Shown here piece by piece: positions 28,018 through 36,639 of a stretch of DNA of 64,000 nt. The position numbers were made by a program, and so were the translations under genes. Source of the stretch: Nannocystis punicea (GTDB lineage Bacteria; Myxococcota_A; Polyangia; Nannocystales; Nannocystaceae). How positions within the stretch are numbered: position 1 is the stretch's first letter; every line of letters begins with the position of its first letter. Below the pieces are notes generated by a model that saw only the letters and a program-made list of their open reading frames with translations, did no database searches and was not told where the DNA came from. The stretch is from the NCBI RefSeq assembly GCF_026965555.1, contig NZ_CP114040.1, positions 10,266,001-10,330,000 on the forward strand, given 5' to 3'.

Positions 28018-30324
28018 ATGTTCGACCCCATCTCCGGCCTGCTCGCGCTCCTCGTCGCCGTCTTCGCGGCCGCCGGCCTGCTGGTCGCCGCCTTCGGGGC
28101 GGCCCCGCAGCTCCGCGGCCTGGCGCAGGCGCTCCGCCCCAGCCGCGCGCGCCGCCGCCTCCTGGCCGGCGCCGGCCTCGGCGCGGTCGTCGGGGCCGCG
28201 TTCGCCCTCGCGGCCGGCGGCCCCGGCGCGATCGCCTGGTGGTGGCTGGCCGCCCTGCTCGGCGCCGGCCTCCACTGGGCCGAGGCGCGCCTCGCCGACG
28301 CCGGTCCGGTCGATGATGTGTCTCGAAGTTCCGGTCGCTTCGGACATGTCTTGAAGTTCCTGTCCGCTTGCGCAGGTCTGGGCGCCGCCCTCGCGGCCGG
28401 CGGGCTGCTGCTCGCCCAGCAGGGCGCCGAGGTCCTGCGCGACGGCGTCGGCCTGGCCTCCTGGGCGGCCGGGCCGCTGCTCGCCGGGCTGGTGCTGGCG
28501 CTCGCGCTGGTCGCCCGCCGCCGGCCCGCCGCCGACGACCTCGCCGGCGTCGACGCCCTGGCCGCCTTCGCCCTGGTGGCGTGGGCCACGCTGGCGCTGG
28601 CCGCCCTGATCGCCGTCCCCGGCGCGATCGCAGCTGGCCTTTCGGCCATGGTCGAAGGGGCATGGTCGGGCGAGGCCGCGCTGGCCGGCGCGCTGGCGGC
28701 CGCGGGCCAGGCTGTCCTTTGGAGCAGCTTCGCCGCGGGCCCCGGCACCGGCGGCGCGGAAGACGGCGACCCGTCGGAGCCGGCCGAGCGGCTGGTCGGC
28801 GTCGCCCCGGTGACGGCCGTGGCGGCCACCCTCGCCGGCCTGCTCGTGCTCGCGGGCGGTGACCCGCGCGCGCCGGTGTTCTCCGCGCAGCCCAGCGCCC
28901 TGCCCGGCGCGCCGGCCGGCGCCGTCGCGCTCGAGCAGCACCTCGGCGTCGGCCTGCAGCCGAGCGACTACGGCCAGACGGTGGTGCTCGCCGAGGGCCT
29001 CGGCCTCGAGCCGGGCAAGCGCTACGAGGTGGTGCTGCGCGCCGACCCGCGCGGGCATCGAGCCGGCGAGGTCATCCCCGGCGACAACCTCGTGGTGGTG
29101 CCGACCTACGCCGTCGCGGTCGACGTCGACAGCGTCATCCTGCGCGACAAGGACCCCGCGCGCGCCGGCAACCCCGGCTTCGACGTGCACATCGCCTGCA
29201 CCCGCGAGCGCGTGCAGACCCGCGTCGGCGAGTTCTACAAGCTGCGCCCGCGCGACCCCAACATCAACCTGTCGCAGCTGATGCGGGCGCGCGACCTCGA
29301 CGGGCCGTACGTGCCGCTGCGGGACTATCGCTTCACCGCCAGCGTCCGCGCCGCCGTCACTCTCGAGAGCAACCAGACCCGCCACCTCCTCTACGAGGAG
29401 CCGCGCCCCGCCGACGCCCCGGCCGACCCGAGCCTGCGCGAGCTTATCACCCTCGGCTACGCCGGTCCGTACCTCGATCCGGGCGGCGCCACCGAGGCGC
29501 CGCCGCTGGCCTTCGCCGCCGCGCCCGGGGCCTCGCTGACGTACGACGAGCGCGTGCATCTCCGCCTCGATGCGCCCGCGCGCGGCCTGGAACTCGGGTT
29601 CATCAATCGCCTCGGCGAGCTCGAGGTCCCGCCGTGGGATCTGCTCGCCGGCCTCACGGTCGCGGTGTTGCCCCACCGCGACGACCCCGAGCTCGACGTG
29701 CGCGTGCCCGTGCGCAGCCGGCTCGCGTTCGGCCGCCTGCGTTTCACCAGCGCCGACCCCGCGATCGTGTTCGGCGAGCTGGCCCGGACCCACCCCGAGC
29801 ACGGGGCGCCGCGGCTCTCGCCGCCGAGCCATCGCTTCGCCGCCGAGGTCCGCGCGGCCACCCGCGTGCCTGCGCCGCGCCCCGACGGCCCGGTGTTAAT
29901 TCCGCTTCACCGCGATCTCCGTCCGAGCGGCAACCCCGGCTACTCGCTCTATACGCCGCACCCGGCCGAGTTGCTGCTCGCCGGCATGCAGGCGCCCGTG
30001 CGCGACCAGTTCGGCGCCGCGCAGGTGCTCCCGGGGCTCACGGCGGCGTTCGGCCGCACGGGGGCCGTCGCCGGCGGTCTCGTGCTCGGCGCCCTGACCC
30101 TCGCGGGCCTGATGTTCTGGCTGCGCCGGGGCCAGCGCTTCGGCGCGCGCTGCTTCGGCGGCGGCGAGGCAGGGGTCGCGCTCGTGTTCCTCGTCTGCGT
30201 CGTCGCCGGCCCCGCCTGCGACCCGGCCGCGCTGCTGCGAATCGCTGCACCGGCGGTGGCCCTCTGCGCTGTGCTCGGACTCACCGTCATCCTCGTCCGC
30301 TCGCCGCGTCTGCGCCGGCGCTGA
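28018..30324 (+). CDS. Divergent AGCS (sodium:alanine symporter)-like membrane protein with large inserted domain
   Basis: A 768-residue protein in three parts. The N-terminal part (residues 1-285) has about seven hydrophobic segments. The stretch GGPGAIAWWWLAALLGAGLHWAEARLA near 75 closely recalls the GGPGA..W.W..ALLGM..K.AEA motif of AGCS amino-acid symporters, and the FAAGPGTGGAEDGD stretch near 240 recalls the later conserved region. About 400 soluble residues (285-690) follow with no family I recognise. The C-terminal part has two hydrophobic segments, with RRGQRFGARCFGG resembling the AGCS YYGERC region. The N-terminal GTGNIAG signature of functional AGCS members is not seen, so transport is uncertain. 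The gene starts 19 bases after selC. Confidence 0.5.
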   Translation: MFDPISGLLALLVAVFAAAGLLVAAFGAAPQLRGLAQALRPSRARRRLLAGAGLGAVVGAAFALAAGGPGAIAWWWLAALLGAGLHWAEARLADAGPVDDVSRSSGRFGHVLKFLSACAGLGAALAAGGLLLAQQGAEVLRDGVGLASWAAGPLLAGLVLALALVARRRPAADDLAGVDALAAFALVAWATLALAALIAVPGAIAAGLSAMVEGAWSGEAALAGALAAAGQAVLWSSFAAGPGTGGAEDGDPSEPAERLVGVAPVTAVAATLAGLLVLAGGDPRAPVFSAQPSALPGAPAGAVALEQHLGVGLQPSDYGQTVVLAEGLGLEPGKRYEVVLRADPRGHRAGEVIPGDNLVVVPTYAVAVDVDSVILRDKDPARAGNPGFDVHIACTRERVQTRVGEFYKLRPRDPNINLSQLMRARDLDGPYVPLRDYRFTASVRAAVTLESNQTRHLLYEEPRPADAPADPSLRELITLGYAGPYLDPGGATEAPPLAFAAAPGASLTYDERVHLRLDAPARGLELGFINRLGELEVPPWDLLAGLTVAVLPHRDDPELDVRVPVRSRLAFGRLRFTSADPAIVFGELARTHPEHGAPRLSPPSHRFAAEVRAATRVPAPRPDGPVLIPLHRDLRPSGNPGYSLYTPHPAELLLAGMQAPVRDQFGAAQVLPGLTAAFGRTGAVAGGLVLGALTLAGLMFWLRRGQRFGARCFGGGEAGVALVFLVCVVAGPACDPAALLRIAAPAVALCAVLGLTVILVRSPRLRRR

Positions 30325-30426
30325 GCGCACCCGCCGGGCCGCTTCGCCTCGAGATCTTCACAGGCCCTAGCACCGCGACCGAACGACGCGCTTGTCGGGC
30401 CCGCGCGCGCCGGATAGCGTGTCCGT

Positions 30427-32079
30427 ATGACGCGCCCCCAGCTCTCGATCTCCGCAGCCCTCGCGCTCGCGCTCGCCCCTGCGTGCGGCGACGACACCGG
30501 CGCCTCCGACGGCCTGGCCACCAACGTCAACGCGACGGACGCGCCCGAGGGGACGGCGGGGGTCACCGACAGCGATTCGGACGGCTCGGTGCCGACCACC
30601 ACCGACACCGCGGAGCCGTTCGTGCCGGTGCAGGCGGTCGGCGGCATCGAGCTCGAGTGGGTCGAGGCCAACCAGGGCATCGGCGTGGCGATCGGCCGCG
30701 ACGGCGGCGGCGTCGGCGGCTCCGACCGCACCTCGTACCTGCTGCAGAACCGGCTCACGCTGATCCGCGCGTTCTGGAAGAAGCTGCCCGACGACTGGGT
30801 CCCGCGCGAGATCGAGGGCCGGCTGATCATCAGCGGCTACCCCGAGGGCGACAAGGTGCTGACGGCCAAGGCGATGGTCGACGGCGCGTCCTTCGTCGGC
30901 AACCTCGAGAAGAGCTTCTTCTGGGGCCTCATGCCGGGCGAGGTCATCCCCGGGCTCAAGTACCGCATCGAGCTGTGGGAGACCGAGAAGGGCTGGGCGC
31001 TGATCGATCCGGCCACCCCGGCCGGCAAGAACGCGCCCAACCTGCCGCTGTCCGGCAACGCCTTCATCGGCATCGAGGACAGCTACCAGAGCATGAAGGT
31101 GACGATCGTCCCGTACAACTACAACTTCGGCGGCTGCATCACCAAGCCGGACACGTCCGCGGAGACGATGAAGAAGTTCGAGAACTTCATGTTCATGATG
31201 AACCCGGTCGAGAAGCTCGAGATCACGATGCACGAGCCGATCGACTGGCAGGGCGAGCTGACCTACTTCGGCCAGCTCAACCAGTTCATGGTCGACCTGC
31301 GCCAGCAGGACGGCGCGCCGCCGGAGATGTACTACTTCGGCCTGGTCGACGTGTGTTCGGGCGGCCTCGGCGGCGCCGGCGGGCAGGCGATCGACATCCC
31401 GAGCGGGGCGAGCAAGAGCGACGCGTGGAAGCGGATCTCGTCCGGTCTGTCGCTGAAGGACAACGTCGACTGGTCGGCCGAGACCTTCGTCCACGAGGTC
31501 GGCCACTCCCAGGGCCGCTACCACATCGCGTGCAGCGGCGAGGCCGGGACCGACAACACCTATCCGCACCAGGGCGGCGACATCGGCGAGTGGGGCTTCG
31601 GCGTCATCAACTTCAAGCTCTATCACCCCACCGTGCACAAGGACTACATGACCTACTGCCACCCGGTGTGGGCCTCGACCTTCGGGTGGAACAAGGTCTA
31701 TCCGACCATCCAGCAGCTCAGCTCGTGGGAGATGTCCGGCGCGCCCGCGCCCGAAGACGACGGCGCGATCCTCCTCGGCATGGTCTACCCCGACGGCACC
31801 GAGTCGTGGATCACCACCCCCGGCGCGGTCGACCAGACCAACCTCAGCGCCGTGCAGAGCGTCGAGTTCTTCGCCGGCGGCGAGCAGATCGCCGCCCACG
31901 CCGCCGAGGTCCGGCCGCAGCCCGACAGCGACGTCGTCAACATCGTCGTCGCGCTGCCCGACGGCTTCGACGATGTCACCCAGATCGCCCGCGTCGACGG
32001 CGGGCGGCGCACCGTCACCAAGGCCGAGTCGATCCAGATCAGCCACAAGTACCGGTCGCTGCCGCTGACCGACAAGTAG
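30427..32079 (+). CDS. Secreted metzincin-type zinc metalloprotease, probable lipoprotein
   Basis: A 550-residue exported protein. The signal peptide ends LALAPAC (Cys20) and is followed by a Thr/Asp/Gly linker to about residue 65, the arrangement of myxobacterial surface lipoproteins. The catalytic site HEVGHSQGRYH (residues 356-366) matches HExxHxxGxxH, and YMTYCHP near 408 fits the Met-turn. This indicates an active metzincin, perhaps near the M66 group. A C-terminal beta-rich domain of about 120 residues follows. Its stop is 20 bases from a 34-base perfect palindrome shared with the convergent SBBP gene. Confidence 0.8.
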   Translation: MTRPQLSISAALALALAPACGDDTGASDGLATNVNATDAPEGTAGVTDSDSDGSVPTTTDTAEPFVPVQAVGGIELEWVEANQGIGVAIGRDGGGVGGSDRTSYLLQNRLTLIRAFWKKLPDDWVPREIEGRLIISGYPEGDKVLTAKAMVDGASFVGNLEKSFFWGLMPGEVIPGLKYRIELWETEKGWALIDPATPAGKNAPNLPLSGNAFIGIEDSYQSMKVTIVPYNYNFGGCITKPDTSAETMKKFENFMFMMNPVEKLEITMHEPIDWQGELTYFGQLNQFMVDLRQQDGAPPEMYYFGLVDVCSGGLGGAGGQAIDIPSGASKSDAWKRISSGLSLKDNVDWSAETFVHEVGHSQGRYHIACSGEAGTDNTYPHQGGDIGEWGFGVINFKLYHPTVHKDYMTYCHPVWASTFGWNKVYPTIQQLSSWEMSGAPAPEDDGAILLGMVYPDGTESWITTPGAVDQTNLSAVQSVEFFAGGEQIAAHAAEVRPQPDSDVVNIVVALPDGFDDVTQIARVDGGRRTVTKAESIQISHKYRSLPLTDK

Positions 32080-32099
32080 CGGCGCTCCCGGGTCCGGTC

Positions 32100-32133
32100 C
32101 GAAGGGACATGTCGTGCACGACATGTCCCTTCG
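32100..32133. repeat. Perfect 34-base palindrome of the TGTCC/GGACA family
   Basis: CGAAGGGACATGTCGTG is followed directly by its exact reverse complement, giving 17 perfect pairs with no spacer. It contains two ACATGT cores and lies between convergent genes. As RNA it forms the same hairpin from either strand, which suits a bidirectional terminator. A short TTCATT follows on the plus strand. Confidence 0.8.
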
Positions 32134-32163
32134 TTCATTCACGTGACGCGCGGAGGCGCCGGT

Positions 32164-33672
32164 TCACAGCCCGCTGAAGTAGGTGACGATGGCGTCGAAC
32201 GGGTTGCCCATCGAGCCGCCGTTCCAGAACGAGTCGGCCCCCGGGCTGACCCAGATGCCGGTGAGCGAGCCCCGGGTGTAGCCGCTGAGCACGGCGTTGT
32301 ACTCGCCGAGGCCGTCGGGCTCGGCCGAGACGCCCATGCCGTTCTCGCCCTGGTCGCCGCCGATGTAGGTCGCGTAGAGCGTGCTGCCGGAATTGGCCCG
32401 GTCGAGGACGACGAACAACGCGTCGCTGGTCCCGAGGCCCCCGCCGAAGGTCCCGTCGAAGGCGTTGCTGGTGGTCACGCCGCTGTCGCTGCTGGTCCAC
32501 CCGCTGAGGAAGATCTTGTCGTCGACGACCTGGACGTCGTCCAGCTCGTCCACCCCCGCCGCGCCGTAATAACGGGCCCAGCGGCGGTTCCCGTTCGACG
32601 ACAGGAACGCGCCGACGAACGCGTCATGGCCGCCGCCCAGCGTCGTGTCGTGGAGGTTCGCCACGCCCGAGCTCGAGAGGGTGTGGCCGGTGACGATCAG
32701 GTTCCCGGCCTCGTCGAGGTCGACGGCCTCGGCCCGATCGAGGGCCGTCCCGCCGAAGTAACGCCCCCACTGACGCGTGCCGTTCGTGTTGAACTTCATG
32801 ATGAACGCGTCGCCCACCCCCCCGTAGGTGGTGCCCTCGGTCGTCGTCTGGTGAATCCCGACGTCGCCCGTGGAAGCCTCGGTGTAACCGACGACGTAGA
32901 CGTTGTTCGACGAGTCGACGGTACAACCCAGCGCCACCGAATAGCCGTCGGAGCCGCCGATATAGGCCGCCCACAGCACGTCGCCGGTGCTCGTGACCTT
33001 GGCGACGAACCCGTCCTGGAACGAGTTGAGGTCATTGTCGTGGGCGACGAAGTCGGCCAGGTCGGCGGTCGAAGTCGTGCTGCCCACGATATAGACGGTC
33101 CCCGTCTCGGCGATGCAGATGCCCTCGCCGATCTCGTTGCCGTTCCCGCCGAAGTAGGTGCCCCACAGCCGGCTGGTCCCGGTATCGTCGAACTTCACCA
33201 GCATGGCGTCGGAGGCCCCGTTCAGCGCGGTGTTCTCCGCGCCGACGCTGGCGATCACGTTGTTGCCATTGCTGGACGTGGTGTACCCGACCGCGTAGAT
33301 CTCGTCGCTGCTGCCGTGGACCAGGTGGCGGAATTGGTCGAAGCCGGAGCCGCCGTAATACGTGAACCACGACGGCAATCCGCCCGACGGATCGTACTGG
33401 GTCACGAACGCGTCCTCGTCGCCGCCCCGCAGCGTCTGCCACACCCCCGCGGTGCTCAGGAGATTCGAGGTCGTCCCGCCGACCACGTCGACCAGACCGC
33501 TGGGGCTGATGTCGACGTCATGGCCGGCTTCATCGATGAGACCGCCGTGATACGTGGACCAATCCACCGTCGGGGCCGCGTGTGCGATCGGGGCCCCCGA
33601 GCCCAGCACGCCCATGCAACCGCCGATCGTCGCAACCCTCCGGAGCAACCCTGCACCCAATTGCCGATTCAT
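32164..33672 (-). CDS. Secreted SBBP-repeat beta-propeller protein
   Basis: A 502-residue exported protein with a signal peptide ending PIAHAAP. The rest is a series of SBBP-type repeats of about 50-60 residues, each with a W.TYYGG/YFGG-like strand, a D.G.IY.VGYT strand and a DAFV.K.. strand. Examples are WFTYYGGSGFDQ, IYAVGYTTSS, WGTYFGGNGNE, VYIVGSTTS and WGRYFGGTALD. About seven repeats can be counted, fitting a closed propeller. There is no C-terminal sorting tail. ATG at 33672 has a GGGGGG tract six bases upstream; ATG at 33678 has none at useful distance. Function is unknown. Confidence 0.85.
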   Translation of the reverse strand: MNRQLGAGLLRRVATIGGCMGVLGSGAPIAHAAPTVDWSTYHGGLIDEAGHDVDISPSGLVDVVGGTTSNLLSTAGVWQTLRGGDEDAFVTQYDPSGGLPSWFTYYGGSGFDQFRHLVHGSSDEIYAVGYTTSSNGNNVIASVGAENTALNGASDAMLVKFDDTGTSRLWGTYFGGNGNEIGEGICIAETGTVYIVGSTTSTADLADFVAHDNDLNSFQDGFVAKVTSTGDVLWAAYIGGSDGYSVALGCTVDSSNNVYVVGYTEASTGDVGIHQTTTEGTTYGGVGDAFIMKFNTNGTRQWGRYFGGTALDRAEAVDLDEAGNLIVTGHTLSSSGVANLHDTTLGGGHDAFVGAFLSSNGNRRWARYYGAAGVDELDDVQVVDDKIFLSGWTSSDSGVTTSNAFDGTFGGGLGTSDALFVVLDRANSGSTLYATYIGGDQGENGMGVSAEPDGLGEYNAVLSGYTRGSLTGIWVSPGADSFWNGGSMGNPFDAIVTYFSGL

Positions 33673-33678
33673 CCGCAT

Positions 33679-34073
33679 CCCCCCATTTCACGACATTGAA
33701 ACCCGACCGCGAGAGCGAGCGTGAATCGAACGTCGCCTGGAGTCTACTCGGGCGGCTCGGCGCGTTCAAGTGGATCGTCCCGATCGAACCGGGCGATGCG
33801 TCGACAAGGACGGCGTCCTCTCGTTCATCCGGAGAATTCCGGACGAGGACGCCAGGCCTCGAAGTTCGACGCGTCTCGACGGTGACCGCTGCAGGCCCCA
33901 TGGTCGTCCGTCTGCCGCTGCACTCGTGACATCCGCGTGGCCTGTCTCTTCGGCCATCATGGAAAGGACTACTGCGCCGAATCATCGCGACGTGCGGGTG
34001 TCGCAAGCACCGAGGACGTCTTTGCCTCGACTCACGCGAATTCGTGGCTCGTCACCGCGTCCATGAGCGCACG
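33679..34073. other. Intergenic region without a convincing gene
   Basis: About 395 bases lie between the start of the SBBP gene and the terminator of the FG-GAP gene. Several open frames of 60-160 codons cross it on both strands but overlap each other, have no ribosome binding sites and show no family motifs. It probably holds the SBBP promoter on the minus strand. I see no convincing -35/-10 pair. Confidence 0.5.
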
Positions 34074-34078
34074 CAGAA

Positions 34079-34107
34079 AGGGCCCCGGCGCGGCGCGCCG
34101 GAGCCCT
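34079..34107 (-). terminator. Rho-independent terminator of the FG-GAP gene
   Basis: Read on the minus strand, AGGGCTCCGGCG pairs with CGCCGGGGCCCT with one mismatch and is followed by TTTCT. It lies 20 bases after the stop at 34127. Confidence 0.7.
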
Positions 34108-34126
34108 CACGCAGCGTCGCTGCGAC

Positions 34127-36529
34127 TCACGCGCGCTTGCGGGAGCGGCGGACGCCGAACACGCCGAGCAGCAGCAGCGAGCCCCACAGGCCGCGGGTGC
34201 CCTGGCCGTCGGCGACGCAGCCGCAGCCGTCGTCGTCGAGCTGGCACTGGCCGTCCGCCCCCGGCGCGCCGCCGTCGGGGCACTGGCCGTCGGAGTCGGT
34301 GGCGGTCTCGCCGGGGCAGTCCTCCGGGCAGAGGGTCGCGTCCTCACCGGGGCCGCACACGCCGTCGCCGCACAGGCAGTCCTCGGGGCAGGTCTCGCCG
34401 CCGGTCGGCTCGCACACGCCGTTGCACTCGCCGGCCGTCTCGCCGCAGTCCTCCGGGCACACCTCGCCGTCGTCGCAGGTCCCGTCGCCGCACACGGCCC
34501 CCGAGTCGCTGTCGGTGTCGGGGCAGTCGTCGGGGCACATCGGGTCGTCGGCGGTGCCGCACACGCCGTCGCACGGCCCGCAGTCCTCGGGGCAGTTCGT
34601 GCTGTTCTCGGCCGGCATCTCGCACATGCCGTCGCCGCAGGTGTTCTCGCACATCACGCAGAGCGGCGAGTCGTCGTCGCAGGTCTCCCACTCCTGCACC
34701 GTCCCGTCGCCGCAGCTCTCGGGGTCGATCCCCAGCTCCACCGTGAACGGACCGACGCAGACGCGGTTGGCGGCGGCGTCGATGGCACAGTACTGCCAGG
34801 TCAGAGTGTCGGTCTTGCTGCCGTTGTAGGGCACGGTGAAGCCGACCCGCCACAGCGCCTCGCCGAACCAGATCGACGGCGCGATGAACTTCTTCGGGTC
34901 GTCGTCGGCCATCGTCACCAGCTCTTGCGGATCGCCGAGGCCGAGCGCGAACTCCATGTACGGCAGGCGGCGGCCGTGGGTCGTGAGGGCCGCGCCGTCG
35001 CCGGTCAGCTTGAGGCCGGTCAGGGTCGCGTCGAACAGGTAGTCGTGCCAGTGGCTCGGCGTCTTGTAGTCGTTGACGCGGGCCTCGAAGCCGGCGTGCT
35101 GGCCGAAGAACAGCAGGGTGCCGAGCTTGCTGCCGATGTTGTCGTCGTAGATCCGCGGCGGCGTGTCGTCCTCGGCGATGCCGTCGTCGGGGTCGTCGCG
35201 GCCGAACAGCGCGTGGTTGCTGAGCGCCGCGTCGCGCTGGGCGACCGCGACGTCCTCGCGGCGGTCGTGGTCGAAGTCGGCGAACATCAGGCCGACGGTG
35301 TCGTTGAGCTGCGCCACCGCCGGGAACGCGCTGTCGAGCGGCGCCGGCGCGACGGTGAACTTGGCGCCGTCGTTCAGCAGGAGGCGCGAGTTGACGGTGT
35401 TGTTGATGCTCGTGCCGGTGATGACGAAGTCGGGCTTGGCGTCGTTGTTGAAGTCGAGGCTCGCCGCGTCGAAGTCGTTCCTGCCCGGGTTGTCGCCCGG
35501 GCCCCAGTAGGCCATCGGGATGGTGAACCCGCCGCTGCCGTCGTTCAGCAGCAGCGAGTTGCGACGGGCGCACACCGGCGGGTCGCCCATGCACTGGCTG
35601 AGCCCGCCGTCCTGCAGCGTGATCACGTCGACGGCGCCGTCGCCGTCGAAGTCCATCGGCGTGAACGCCACGTTGATGTTCTTCGTGTTCATCGGCTGCA
35701 GCGCCGGCACGGGGTGGTTGCTGAAGTTGCCCTGGCCGTCGTTCAGCAGCACCCGCGCGGGGTCGGCGTCGCCGCGGGTCGAGATCATCGCGTCGAGCGC
35801 GTAGTCGTTGTTGATGTCGACGAGCTCGACGTCGAACGACCACGCCGCGAGCAGCTCCATCCCCATCATCAGCTGGGCGTCGCCGTTGGCGAACGTGCCG
35901 TCGCCGTTGTTCAGCCACAGCCGCAGCGGACCGCCCGGGTCGTCGATGAAGCCGTGCTGGGCGGCGTCGCCCCAGTCGCTGGCGAAGATGTCGAGGTCGC
36001 CGTCGTTGTCGACGTCGCCGAGCTCGAGGTCGCCGATGCTGGCGCTGGCGCTGTCGACGAGGTCCTCGCGGGTGAAGGTGCCCTCGTCGTTGATGAGCAC
36101 GAAGCTGGGGCTGGAGAAGCTGACGCCGACGACCAGGTCCGCGTCGCCGTCGGCGTCGATGTCGCCGGCCTTGATGACCCACGCGTTGTCGGGGTCGGTG
36201 AAGATCCCGCCGAGCTCGGTAAAGCCGGTACCCTGGTCGTTCACCAGCACCTGGTTGACCTCGGCGTTGGCGTTCGAGCCCGAGACGCCCTCGCCCTTGC
36301 TGTTCGCGAACACGATGTCGACCCAGCCGTCGGCGTTGATGTCGACGAGCTCGACCTTCTGCGCGGTGCGGCCGTCGTCGGGCAGCTGGATCTCCGGCCT
36401 CGGCTCCCACGGAGACGCGCCCGCGATCGCCGGGAGGACGGCCGCGGTGACCGCGGTGACCACCTGGAGCGCCCGACCGGCGCGACGACGAGGAGAGGAT
36501 GAAGACTTCACGGCAAGGGCGACGAGCAT
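34127..36529 (-). CDS. Secreted FG-GAP/VCBS propeller with Cys-rich repeats and MYXO-CTERM, copy A
   Basis: An 800-residue exported protein starting at ATG 36529 behind AGGGAGA. After the signal peptide (ending AGASPWEP) come about seven FG-GAP repeats with DxDxDG calcium motifs (VDINADGWVDIVFANS, GDIDADGDADLVVG, GDVDNDGDLDIFASD, DFDGDGAVDVITL, DFNNDAKPDFVI). A domain of about 160 residues follows, then five or more short repeats of the CGDGxC...CPEDCG type with even Cys spacing. The end is MYXO-CTERM-like: DGCGCVADGQG, a hydrophobic helix and RRSRKRA. It is probably a surface-displayed calcium-binding protein. A tandem paralogue lies upstream. Confidence 0.85.
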   Translation of the reverse strand: MLVALAVKSSSSPRRRAGRALQVVTAVTAAVLPAIAGASPWEPRPEIQLPDDGRTAQKVELVDINADGWVDIVFANSKGEGVSGSNANAEVNQVLVNDQGTGFTELGGIFTDPDNAWVIKAGDIDADGDADLVVGVSFSSPSFVLINDEGTFTREDLVDSASASIGDLELGDVDNDGDLDIFASDWGDAAQHGFIDDPGGPLRLWLNNGDGTFANGDAQLMMGMELLAAWSFDVELVDINNDYALDAMISTRGDADPARVLLNDGQGNFSNHPVPALQPMNTKNINVAFTPMDFDGDGAVDVITLQDGGLSQCMGDPPVCARRNSLLLNDGSGGFTIPMAYWGPGDNPGRNDFDAASLDFNNDAKPDFVITGTSINNTVNSRLLLNDGAKFTVAPAPLDSAFPAVAQLNDTVGLMFADFDHDRREDVAVAQRDAALSNHALFGRDDPDDGIAEDDTPPRIYDDNIGSKLGTLLFFGQHAGFEARVNDYKTPSHWHDYLFDATLTGLKLTGDGAALTTHGRRLPYMEFALGLGDPQELVTMADDDPKKFIAPSIWFGEALWRVGFTVPYNGSKTDTLTWQYCAIDAAANRVCVGPFTVELGIDPESCGDGTVQEWETCDDDSPLCVMCENTCGDGMCEMPAENSTNCPEDCGPCDGVCGTADDPMCPDDCPDTDSDSGAVCGDGTCDDGEVCPEDCGETAGECNGVCEPTGGETCPEDCLCGDGVCGPGEDATLCPEDCPGETATDSDGQCPDGGAPGADGQCQLDDDGCGCVADGQGTRGLWGSLLLLGVFGVRRSRKRA

Positions 36530-36597
36530 GGCACTTCTCCCTAGGAGCAAGAGGTAATCACGGTTCCGGACAGGGACGCTGGAAATCGAGCGAGGGG

Positions 36598-36620
36598 CGA
36601 GCGGCCGTGGAGACCGCTCG
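36598..36620 (-). terminator. Weak hairpin after FG-GAP copy B
   Basis: CGAGCGG (36598-36604) and CCGCTCG (36614-36620) form a 7-bp stem 20 bases past the stop of copy B. No good U-tract follows, so termination is uncertain. Confidence 0.3.
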
Positions 36621-36639
36621 ACCCCCGTACGCGCGGCGA

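Noticed and set aside
28018..30324. A selenoprotein next to selC
   Set aside because: The frame after selC is open to a normal end without in-frame UGA, and no SECIS-like structure was evident.
33679..34073. Small genes in the gap before the FG-GAP terminator
   Set aside because: Candidate frames overlap on both strands and have no ribosome binding sites or recognisable motifs.
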